Positions 1-10,201 of a DNA stretch of 64,000 nt are shown piece after piece. A program made the position numbers and the translations under genes. Position 1 is the first letter of the stretch. Every line of letters starts with the position of its first letter. Location of the stretch: positions 992,001 through 1,056,000 of the forward strand of contig WACJ01000124.1 in NCBI GenBank assembly GCA_008973525.1, given 5' to 3'. A model generated the notes under the pieces. The model did not search any database. It saw only the letters and a list, made by a program, of their open reading frames with translations, and was not told where the DNA came from. Origin of the DNA: Stenopsyche tienmushanensis. Lineage: Eukaryota > Arthropoda > Insecta > Trichoptera > Stenopsychidae.

Positions 1-11
1 TTTTTTAAAGC

Positions 12-17
12 TTTATT
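12..17 (-). terminator. Polyadenylation signal of TMEM126
   Basis: AATAAA on the minus strand, about 100 bases past the TMEM126 stop codon at 116-118. Its position is right for the 3' end of that transcript. Confidence 0.6.
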
Positions 18-115
18 GTTCATGCCTGGAAATGATTTAAATAATTAACATAAATTATCCATCAGGTGACTGCAAATAAATATTTAACAAATCACTGAGA
101 GTTTTATATATTTTT

Positions 116-3100
116 CTAGTACAAGTCATGCTCCATCATGTATTTATCCTCAATTTCCTGCAATTTTCTATTCCAAACGAACATATTTTGATATTCAAAG
201 TGCGTTACTAATGCACCGACTATAATATGCAAGGCTACAATGTATGAAATTTTTCCATACAATGATTTTGATGTAGTTTTATGGAATTCCCACCAGGCTT
301 TTTTTTCAATGTGAATCATTGGAATTCTTACAGTGTTGTATCGACTAGCAATCTAAAACAAAATTTAAATATAAGTTAATACTGTTTTGTTCTTAAGTCT
401 TCAAATATTTGCTTCACACAAAATAAGTAACGTACCATATAATTTATCATTGGTCCTGCGATTATTGGGTATAAGAATCCAACTGCACCTTGAATTGCTA
501 GCGCTTTAATCTCAGTACATACTGTACATTCAGCTGATGCAATAATTATATTGTTGGTAATTACCTACAAAATATAGTAAATTATAAAACATAATATCTA
601 AAGAGCTCACTTAATTTGGTAGGATTTTTTTATTAGTCCTTCGGGCATGGTTAATTTTCAATCTATACAATAATTATATGTTATGATAACAATATTATAG
701 CCGACTTTGCATTTACACGTAGCTTACATAAAATCATTTTAAAAATAGTTGATAATCAAACCTGTGAATGATATAGGGCAGTAAATGCAGCAGGAAATGC
801 AACTAAAGGCATGTATGATGATAAGTGCCCAATCCGTCCGAGCTTTAATTTTCTACGATAAAATTGGTTGACAAAATATCCGGTGTACCCACTTACAGCT
901 CCCACTACAAAAGGACCATAAAGTATAGCCCACCTGTAATTTAGAAAATTCATTATTGACAGCTTATCTTACTATAAGTAATCCATTAATTAACCCTTTG
1001 AGTAGTGAGATAATTTTAAAATGACTTAAGGGAGTATTCCAATGTGAACGCGTAAAAAAAGGCATATTTTCGATAATTTTTTTCTCTGAAACTATAGCAT
1101 ATAATTAAACGAATGTTTTTCTATCTTAAAGGCATATTTAAGGAAAAGGACAAAAGATTTTTTTTGATGATCAAAAATATTTATTTATTTATTTATGACA
1201 AAAAAATCAAGCGAATAAAAAAAAAAGTTTTCTGCTGGCGTAGGTACTTTGGGCTCTCCTGGTGATCTGAAATAGAAAATTGAAATAGTTTATTAATCTA
1301 GGTAACTGTCCCTATCGCAGGTACCTCAACTTTTTTATTTCATTGAAAATTGACAAAATGGCGGCGTTTTTTGTAAAAGAGAGAGAAAAACACACATTTT
1401 TGCACCATAAATGAGGTGAAATTATAAGTTAAAATCTAAATATCAACAACTTGGAGGCACGGACGATAGCCATAATAGTTCTTAATATCGTATTAAAATT
1501 TGAAGTCGATACGCTTAGCCATTTTTTAAAAATCACCTACGCCAGGTGCAAAAATGTCGTTTTGAGAAAAACGCGTTTAAAGTTTTTAAAGATGAAAAGT
1601 CATAGAAAACTTACCTTTCGGCTGATCATCAATGCCCCAACCATACAAGGTACTTTTTTTCTTCGATCCTAGACTTCTTCTTAGCCGCTTAGCTTCCTCC
1701 TTGCGATTCGAGGGCTTTTGAAGCAAAGGAGCTGCGGTGGTCTGGGCGTTGTACGCGCGCATTGTCGCAGTCCTTGGCGAAACTCAAGCTTCCAGGGCCA
1801 AGTAAACAGCCCATGACTTCCAAGATCTTAAGTATTCTTTTTTGACCTTCATCAATTATGCAAGCTGCATTATAGGTGGCAATTTCCAATTTTTTTTGCC
1901 GCAATAGACATATTTAGGTGCCAAACGCAAGCATTGAAACTTTCGTTGTCATTTTGCGTGTTGGAACCTAAGTATCTCTCTAAAAGTTCATTTTGGCTCA
2001 GCTCTTCATAAATTGGCTTCAAAGTGTCTTGTGTTTTGTTATATTCATCTGTATCTTCTTTGCCAATTCACGTATTGCATGCTTTATAGAAACTCGATTT
2101 TATGATGGTATCAAAGATTATATCGGAATATTTTCCAATCAGTGATACAATGCCTAGAAGAGAAGAAAATCCTCTCTTGAACCACGAACCATCGCTAGAA
2201 ACTGAGAGCTCATTTTCTGGAAAGCCAGCTTGTACATTTAACTCTTTTTCTTCTCGAACGGCTTTACGAATCACAATGTCGTACACAGCGTTTACGCTTT
2301 CAGAGATAGATTTTATAATATTATAATATAAATTTAAGTTAAAACTCTTGCCAATATCCATATATCCACAAAGATAGTTTATATTTTGCAAACCAGCGCC
2401 AATCAATCGCGTAACATACACGAAACGGCGGTATCTGCTTCGAAAACATAGCGCGCGCGCAGTTAGATGCTCTCCGTTGGAGCATTATAATTAGTCAACA
2501 AGATAGGAAACACCCAAACCGATTCTAGAATATCAATTTAAAGGATACAAACTATCGAAAAATGCAAAAAATAAAAAAACGATTTTTCGAAACGGTCACA
2601 TTGGAATACCCCCTTAAACGTAGATACTACATTTATATGTCCGCAACTTATCATCTGTCTAAATCCACATATCTTTCAGGACCACGCAGCATGAATAAAG
2701 CACAAATTTTCGTTCATTTCTTTGCTTGAACATAAACAATACACTTGAAATCGATTCATTTGAGCTATCATTATTTGTCGATAAAGTCAACGTGCAAGAC
2801 ACTCCGAACTCGACGTGCAAGAATGCTCTTTCTGAATCACTGGAATTTGAGCGCAAATAGTGTTGCAAGTGAGCTTTAATGGTAGCCACATTTACATAAT
2901 TGTGTCTCACTTAATAATGATACGAGACATCTTTGTTGATACATGCTAATCTCAAAAAATATCATTTTTAGCTAATCTTTTTCTACAGTGTATTCTGATT
3001 CTCTTAATATAACCATGTCAGTAACAACACATTATTAAAAATGGAATTAAAACACTGAATAATAGATGTATATAGAGGGAAATTGTTTAAACTCTAAAGG

Positions 3101-3797
3101 AGTACTATCCCAGGGCCTGGGACCCCCCCTCCACTTATTCGAAAGAGTACTTTTGTACATTGAGTTCAGAGATAGACAGTGACAGAACGTAGTGCAGTTC
3201 GGGAGACAGGGACAGAGAGCTTCCTTGCATACATCGCATAATTGTATAGATCGTTAGCCCACATTTATTGACTAATAATGATTTCGATTTCAAGCTTGTT
3301 ATTTGTTTACGCAAAGAAATGATCGATTGTGTTATCGACAGTGTTTATTTATTTAATTTCTTCCTGTTCGTGGCAAGTCTTTTTCCTTCTAAAGCAGGAG
3401 CAAATGAATTGATTTTTTGTGTATTGCTTATGTAAAGAAATAACGTGGTCTTGTATGCTATCAACAGTGTTTATTTACAATTGACTCTGCCTTGAATTGA
3501 AAATTGTCTTACACTGACAAAAAATAATCGGTGTAAAGCGATCATGGCATCAACGACTTCATTGATTTTAAATTTGCTCACTCCTCAAAAGGTTAAGAAA
3601 TTCGGACTTGATTTGATGATTCATATACATTATTTGGGTTTGAGATTTTGAAAATATTAGAGTTCAACGAATACATACAAATCTGTTTTGGGAGTCCAAT
3701 CCATTGCTCTTTTCATTTGTTCAACTTGCGCTTCTTCTTTGGTAAGAATAATAGCATTTGAAGGAATATCATGATTTTTTGCCTTTACCAAAGCCAT
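116..3797 (-). CDS. TMEM126: TMEM126 family mitochondrial membrane protein (4 exons)
   Basis: Exons on the minus strand are 3797-3679, 933-762, 564-436 and 352-116, giving 218 aa and a stop. All junctions are GT-AG and the phases agree. The ATG at 3797 opens a hydrophilic start (MALVKAKNHD), which splices into WAILYGPFVVG and continues through the YRRKLKLGRIG and MPLVAFPAAFTALY stretch typical of the family, with several hydrophobic segments. The alternative ATG at 953 lies across the splice acceptor and would lose the N-terminus. The vertebrate homologues act in the inner mitochondrial membrane in assembly of respiratory complex I. Length fits the family (about 195-230 aa). It is head-to-head with COG8, with 935 bases between the ATGs. 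Intron 1 (934-3678) is unusually long and mostly transposon DNA, while the other introns are short. Confidence 0.85.
994..2880. mobile_element. piggyBac-type MITE split by another transposon
   Basis: A TTAA at 990-993 is followed by CCCTTTGAGTAGTGAG, the end sequence shared by the other piggyBac-type MITEs here. The body resumes after the inserted element at 2618, where 2720-2850 matches the internal part of the MITE at 3091-3592 in reverse orientation. The far end is eroded and I could not place it exactly. Confidence 0.4.
1030..2613 (-). mobile_element. TTAA-flanked DNA transposon with Mutator/Kolobok-type transposase relic
   Basis: The element is flanked by TTAA at 1026-1029 and 2614-2617. 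Its inverted ends are GGGAGTATTCCAATGTGA on the left and the complement of GGGGGTATTCCAATGTGA on the right. On the minus strand, broken frames between about 2421 and 1689 resemble the transposase of the Mutator-like group found in insects: a VSSDGSWFKRGFSSL stretch (first catalytic D), then a NTQNDNESFNA stretch (catalytic E), then a short C-terminal part. Stops and frameshifts make it non-functional. TTAA target sites together with this transposase type suggest the Kolobok superfamily; that name is inference. It sits in TMEM126 intron 1, inside a piggyBac-type MITE. Confidence 0.65.
3091..3592. mobile_element. piggyBac-derived MITE, 502 bp
   Basis: Flanked by TTAA at 3087-3090 and 3593-3596. 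The ends are CTCTAAAGGAGTACT and CTCACTCCTCAAAAGG. The body matches, in reverse, the 3' part of the piggyBac at 17868-21744 and then jumps to that element's last ~30 bases at its 5' end. It is therefore an internally deleted derivative. It lies in TMEM126 intron 1, close to exon 1. Confidence 0.75.
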
Positions 3798-4732
3798 GGT
3801 GCTTTAATCTTCTGTAATGTATAAATGTAATTAGAGCAGCGTTTCCTTTAGTTGAGATATATCAGATCAACAGTATATAACCAAAAAGGATGTACATGCA
3901 TTATGTAATCTTTTCAATTAGAATACAAATTTTACCAATTAAAAATTAGGCCATTAAAAGAAGAATCATGGGAACTATCCTACTTTGACGGGATTTTATA
4001 CCTACTGCCAAAAAATATCAGGTCTGTGAAATATGTAGCTAAAGCAAATGAATTTATAGATAATTCTTATGAATAAATGAGCACAGATATGATTTTCAAA
4101 AAAATTAAAACGATAATAAATATATTTGTTTCTCTAATTCAACTTTTACCTTTAAATGCAATAAAAACTGGAAAAATTACACAATTTTAAGTCTACAAAC
4201 ATTAACATAACCTAAAAACGCGCAAGTGACATTTGAATGACTGCGAGTTAGTATTGCCAATTTATAAAATATAAATGTTTTTAAAGTAAATAATTAAGAT
4301 TTAAAAATTGTTCGTCAGATCGATTTAAATATTAGAAAGAAGCGGAAACATCTTTAAAATAACGGAATGATTAAGAATTTCTCTTTTATTCATATTATAT
4401 TCATCACGCTGTTTTAAAATTATATAATTTAAAATTATTTTTATTGATCTTTCTTATATTTTCTCTTTATCTCTATGTAGAGACAATTTGCAGAACAATA
4501 CTTAAAATTTACATTGAAAACAATATTCAATTTTTCTTTCAAAGAAATGGACATTATTTAAAGTGTCAAGTCCAAATATTATAACTAACAACTGTCAAAT
4601 TCTGATTGCGTTTACACAAAAGCAAAAATTTGACATGATCTAACAGTTCATTCAAAGGTTTCACAGACAGTCGAATAACATTAAAAATATAATATTTTGT
4701 ATGTTGTGCAGGATTTATTGGAAAAAAATAAC
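3798..4732. promoter_or_regulatory. Divergent TMEM126 / COG8 promoter region
   Basis: 935 bases separate the two ATGs, which point away from each other. The stretch is AT-rich with no long frame and must hold both 5' ends. No TATA box or initiator stands out clearly. Assignment as a promoter rests on gene arrangement only. Confidence 0.5.
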
Positions 4733-7150
4733 ATGGATTCCAAGTACAGTAACATTATCAAAATGATATTTCCCGATTCTAATGGAGGTAATTCATAATT
4801 GTATTCTATTTACAGCATAAATTCTTAATTGATTATTAATTATATATGATTTTCAGACCTCGCATTCGATGATTTAATAACATGCGAATATATATCGAAA
4901 CTGGGAAACTCAACATTTGAGCAAATCTTATCTGAGCCACTATGTTTAAACGATGAAACCAAAACACTTACTGATCAGACACAAGAGTTGGCACTTACAA
5001 ACTACAGAACCTTTGTAGAAACTGCTGAATGTTCCAATAGGATTTTGAAAGATTTTGATAACTCGAAAATAACACTGAACGATTTTTTAGATAAGATGCC
5101 CACGTTTATTTCAGAATGTGAAAAATTCTCAACTATTTCTAAAGACATATTAAAAGAAAGAGGGTAAATATCGTACGTTTCTTTTTTTTCTAGTAGTTTT
5201 TAATTTATAATGAGTTGAATTATTTTAGATTTAATGATCAGATAAAATATCAAAGTGAGCAACTGCTTGGTGTTTTGGAATTACCAATCCTGATGCAAAA
5301 CGCTTTAAATAACTCGGATTATGAAAGTGCTTTGGATCTATTTACGTATATTCGAAACTTATCAAGGAAATATGTTGACCTTCCAGCCGTACAAGTTAGT
5401 TATTTGAACATTTTGTTAAACATTAAAAACAATTATATTTATTCAACAATTTCCTAGTAAATTTTATAATTGATACATATAATCAAGCAAATATTATTTA
5501 ATATATAAATTAAATACTGTAAAACAACCATGATAAAAATATACTTATAAACACATTTTTTAGAGTATAACATCAGAAGTGACGAAATTATGGTTTGAAA
5601 CACTACATCACTTATTCAATCAGTTGCGTTATGACCTACCATTGCCTCAATGTTTACAGGTTTGTTTTTATAAAATTTATTGGAAGATAGACTTGGTGGT
5701 ATACATCTAATAACAAAATGAAAATTATAAATCAAAGATTTTTTTCTAAAAAAATTATTAAAGTTTGCTAACCTTTCTTTTTTTTATTTATGTAGTAATG
5801 TTGTAAAATTTTTACAACATTACTACATTGAATCTCGATATACTGTCTATATCGGGATAAATCGGAAAGGTTAAATTTATTTTTTCAAAAGTTGTTTCAA
5901 TTTTTGAAATGTGGGTCGTATTTCTTTTTAGGTTTTAGGATACTTACGAAGAGCAAATGTAGTCTATGAATCCACTATGGAGGATAGTAACATTGGCTTT
6001 TCAGAATATGAACAAAATTCCCAGTTAAAACAAAACAAATTGCGAAATGTTGGCGATGGATTACAGTTACATTTTTTGAAAGCTAGAGGAAATTGGTTTG
6101 ATACAGCGTTATCCGATGCAGCTAATGACGAAAGTAAAGATTTGAATAAAAATGATAATAACATGCAAAAAAATAATTTTCATTAATTTTATCTTATTTT
6201 TTTTATTCACAGATGATAAACAATTGAGGAAAATTGTTGAATTGCATAGAATTCATTTATTTAACATATTGACTCAACATAAGGCAATATTTTTATCAGA
6301 CAGTCAAGGAACCAAGCTTAAAGGCGATGATTTAAATGGTATTGCTGCACTGTCCTGTTGGCTGAAAGAAAAAGTAATTGATCTGTTTAATAAACATAAA
6401 ATGATAAATGCTTTTAGATGATTTTTCATACAGTTGAATTTATTTTAGGTTGATAGATTAACATTGATTTTGGAACAAAATGCACCACTAGAAGATGACG
6501 CCTCATTTGAATCATTGATTAATCAATGCATGTACTTGTGTCTGTCTTTTGGAAGAGTAGGCGCTGATATGAGAGGAATAATAGCTCCATTATTTAGCAA
6601 TATTATTATAAATAATTTTATAAGGGCAGTATCTAAGGCCGATGGATATTTTGAATCGGAAATGAAAGTATTCAAAATTATAGTTCAAACTAAAACACTT
6701 AAGAAGAATGCGGGTGATATGGATCAAAGCCAGAATAGTCCCCCGGAAAGCCTTTTGGAATTCTATCCATTGGCTGAGTATTGCAATAATTTGTTAACGG
6801 CTATTAATGGTTTGAGAGTAACGGCTCCACTTTTTCTTGCTCAAAGAGTTTTTAACGAAATGACTCAGTCGCTAACGAATGTTGCCAAAGTGTTATCAGC
6901 ATTTTATAATAGGGAGCAGCCATCATTGACTGAATCAGAAAAGGAACAATTTATTTATTATTGCAATATTTTTACAGATGAATTATTGCCATATTTGCAG
7001 AAATGCATTGTCCAAATGTTCCCACCGGCTATTATTGCTGAGCAACTTGGAATTTCCGTTGTTGCCATGCAGGATGAAAAGCTATTATGTTTTGATAGTG
7101 TTAAAATTTCTTCACCTTTAAATGATGCTATAAATATATCAACATCATGA
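4733..7150 (+). CDS. Cog8: Conserved oligomeric Golgi complex subunit 8 (7 exons)
   Basis: Exons are 4733-4787, 4857-5163, 5229-5394, 5564-5659, 5932-6133, 6213-6373 and 6449-7150, giving 562 aa and a stop. Every junction is GT-AG and the phases agree. COG8 is a subunit of the eight-protein COG tether that returns Golgi enzymes in retrograde vesicles. Diagnostic stretches are LLGVLELPILMQNAL in exon 3, ELHRIHLFNILTQHKAIF in exon 6, and CMYLCLSFGRVGADMRG plus LLPYLQKCIVQMFPPAII in exon 7. The last exon holds the conserved C-terminal Dor1-like part. Length fits insect COG8 (human is near 612 aa). The start is the first ATG of exon 1, followed by a short divergent tail. In exon 5 the donor at 6134 was preferred over reading on to a stop. 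Confidence 0.92.
5791..5827. repeat. Perfect palindrome in COG8 intron 4
   Basis: Two 18-base arms (left TGTAGTAATGTTGTAAAA) are exact inverses around a single central T. Looser inverted ends (AACCTTTC near 5770, GGAAAGGTTAA near 5865) surround it, so it is probably the heart of a tiny TTAA-type MITE. Confidence 0.6.
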
Positions 7151-7207
7151 TTTTTGTTAGATCCTATTTATAATTAATCAATTTCCATAGATTATATGTT
7201 ATTCAAA

Positions 7208-7213
7208 AATAAA
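7208..7213 (+). terminator. Polyadenylation signal of COG8
   Basis: AATAAA lies 58 bases past the COG8 stop codon, in the expected position. Confidence 0.65.
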
Positions 7214-7244
7214 ACTATTTTATTAATTAATTCCAATCTTCATT

Positions 7245-7612
7245 TGTATGCATCCTCAGTCACACCCTCCTGCCTGATGTAAGTAAATGGAGCGAAAGGA
7301 GACATGGACGACTAAGTTACCATCTGACTCGGCTTCTCAGCGGGCATGGTTGTTTCAGAGCCTACCTGAAATGGATGGCGACTGCGGGGCTGAAGCAAAT
7401 GACACACGTTGTTTGAATGTGAAATATGGGAGGAAGAGCGGAGAGCTCTCCGCGCCTCCATAGAGGAAGGAAACATGAACAAGACAGATGATGAACGCTA
7501 TGCTCAAGAATGGAAGGCATGGGGAGTTTTTGCCACCAAGGTGATCATGGCAAAGGAGGATGCCAAGAGAACGAGGCGAAAAGCCGCAACTATGACGATT
7601 TCGGATTTGTAG
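7245..7612 (+). pseudogene. R1-like LINE fragment, reverse transcriptase C-terminus
   Basis: In one frame the plus strand reads LLPDVSKWSERRHGRLSYHL then LLSGHGCFRAYL, the usual sequence downstream of the polymerase core in R1/Jockey-type LINE proteins. After a frameshift near 7400 it reads HTLFECEIWEEERRAL and FATKVIMAKEDAKRTRR, the typical tail of those proteins. Only about 120 codons remain. It is more GC-rich than the surroundings and starts just past the COG8 poly(A) site. Confidence 0.7.
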
Positions 7613-7615
7613 AAT

Positions 7616-9115
7616 TGAAGTATGAGTCGATTTATAATAATCACCAGAAAGTTTTTTTGTTGTTTTATTAGCATCTAGTTGAAGGGATTTAAATATGGCT
7701 ACACATTTTTATGCAGCATTTATATGATTTGCACCCTTTTTTGCACTCTTGCTCCATAATTTGTGGCTCCAAAATATTTATTTGGGTTAGAACTGGGGGT
7801 TGATTCTAAAGAAATGTTGATTCATTTTGAATCTTAAAGCTTTGACATGCAAATAAATTGTTTACACTCTTAGAAGCTTTAGAGAAAAATGTTTCCAAAA
7901 ATTAAAAAATATGTATCGGGATTGTGCTCAATTTTGAATAAAATACTTTCAATATATCCCTCATAAACAAACTAAAATGAAAAAAATATTGCACAATAAC
8001 ATTTTAGGGATGTTAGTTTTTCCTGTACTAAATTTTAGGTGTGAAAATGTAAAATTATTAATTTTGTATATACAAATAAGAATATTTGTTATAGTAATGG
8101 ATTTACAATCGCATCAACATCTTTATAGATAAAATATTTACAGAGATAAAATATTTACTTGGTCATGGATTAACTCAATGGGCACGTCAAAATATCTAAA
8201 ATATCGACAAAAAAAAGGTAAATAATTCATCATTATATATATTTTAGTACGATTTTAAAACAGTTTCAATAAAATTTCTCCAACAAAAATATTCATGTTC
8301 ATCTCGCTTAAATCCTTAAAACTAATATTTATATATGAATATACAAAAATCCATAACCCCAAATTTTATATGAGTTTTGATTCGTCTATTCCTTGAATGT
8401 TATTCAGCAACCAATGTTCCGTGAGTTGTCTAGGGGGTCTGAGAATTATTTAATCAAAAATTAATAAACACCCCAAATTTCAAAGTGAATTTATAAAATT
8501 AGATGATGTTATGTAATAATTTTTTTTGTGTTCAAGCTTTTAAGGATCTTTCATTGCTTTATGATTGCTTTTAAATGTTAATTTTGAGTTTTAAATGCCT
8601 ATAAGAAATTTTATATTATGTATATTTCTATCGTTAAAAATAAATATTTTTTAGAAGTACAAAGTCCCCAAGAACAGTTTTGGATTTCATTTCAACATTT
8701 AAGGGACAATTTTTCATGAAGATTTTCAAGCCATGAGCGAAATGATCCGCGTATTAAAAAGAGCTTCTGGTAAGATTATAATAAACGTTATAACGCTTTA
8801 ATTTATTTGCTTTTCACAGTGAAGTTCTTATAGCTTATAAGAAACAAAAATCAAGTTTGAAATACGTTATCACAAGCAGGGGATTGATGCCCTGGGCTTT
8901 AACTTTGCAACTCAATGTTAGAAAAAAATATTTATGTAACAGTTTGATTAAAGTATTGATAATATTGCTTTATTGTATCTATTTGATAATTTACTCTTTG
9001 TTCTTTCTGTTAAATCATAAGCATAAGGTAATACACCTGATTTTCAGCTGGTAATCTTAAGTTAATATTATATATTTTGTTTGAATATCTTCAAAAAAAT
9101 AATGTAACTGCAACT
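7616..9115. other. AT-rich intergenic DNA with an unassigned broken reading frame
   Basis: Mostly no signal. Around 8655-8960 short plus-strand pieces look more protein-like than chance: EVQSPQEQFWISFQHLR after a possible acceptor, HEDFQAMSEMIRVLKRASG ending at a possible donor (GTAAGA, 8771), and LIAYKKQKSSLKYVITSRG just after 8820. They do not join into one open frame. I do not recognise the family. It may be a decayed gene piece or chance. Confidence 0.25.
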
Positions 9116-9726
9116 AAAAATATTTGTGATACACTCGGAGAATCTCTAATTATTCGTCAATGCCAGAGATGGTTTAAATAATTTAAAAGTGAACATTTTA
9201 GTTTAGAAAATAGGTTCTGAAGTGAGAGAAAGGTTAAAGAGGATGATGATATCATGTGTGTTGAAATTGAATCAAATCCAATACGGACTATACGAGGATT
9301 AACAGACAAGCTTAGATGCTTCCGAAAAAGCATTCAAATACATTTGAAAAAAATAGGAAAAGCCATAAAACAGGGGGTGTGGATACCGCATGACATTACT
9401 GATGAGATTATGGTGGTGCGCGCAAGTACGTGACATGATTTAATCGATAAAGAGAAGAAACAACCGTTTTGACACTATCTTATGACTGGAGATGAAAAGT
9501 GCGTGTTGTACTCAAATCAAAAACGCAAAAGACAATGGTTTTCAAAGGGGCAGGTAAAGAAATTAACCCCTCGACCGGGTCTAACAGTAAAAATAGTTCT
9601 TTTAAATGTATAGTGGGACTGCAAAGGGATAATCTACCGTGAAGTCCTTTCATATGGTCAAATTATAACGAAGGAGATTTATTGTTCTCAATTAGAAAGT
9701 TTAGAAGTGGCGTTAAGTACGAAGAA
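9116..9726 (+). pseudogene. Decayed mariner transposase
   Basis: Broken plus-strand frames contain mariner landmarks in order: RQCQRWF and FKSEHFSLEN (N-terminal DNA-binding part), a region ending GKAIKQGVWIPHDIT, then MTGDEKWVLYSNQKRKRQW around the first catalytic aspartate and LNVWWDCKGIIYREVLSYGQ around the second. Several stops and frameshifts kill it. Its 3' end stops exactly where the RAD50 tandem duplication starts (about 9727), so the duplication breakpoint cut it or lies beside it. Confidence 0.75.
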
Positions 9727-10201
9727 TCAAAAAAAAATGTATATCAAAACTCGTTAAATTTTATTCTTCTGGAATTAAAAAAAAATATTTAATAGATAGG
9801 AATAGGGGGGAAAATGGGATCTACTGAAAGAGAAGAAATTAATTAATAATGTTTTTTTTTGAACTCTTTCATTTAAAAAACGACATTCCTAACGTGACAA
9901 TATATTACGTGAAAAAAGCAATGCTAGAAAATAATTGGGAAAAAAGCGTTTATTGTTAAATAAGAATCAGCATAATTTGATAGAAATTTTTATTTTGTTT
10001 TTTTGTATTACAAAATGGATTTTATAAATTTGCAAATTTCAACAAAGCTGCATACAAAGTTTTAAACACACTATAGGTGATTTGTGAAATCAAGAAAGCT
10101 ATAAAACTATGCCATTAGAGAGCATATTTCTAATTTAATTTAAATATGTTTATAAAAGTAAGGAGTGTAATGAACGAATTAATTATATTTTATTGAATTT
10201 T

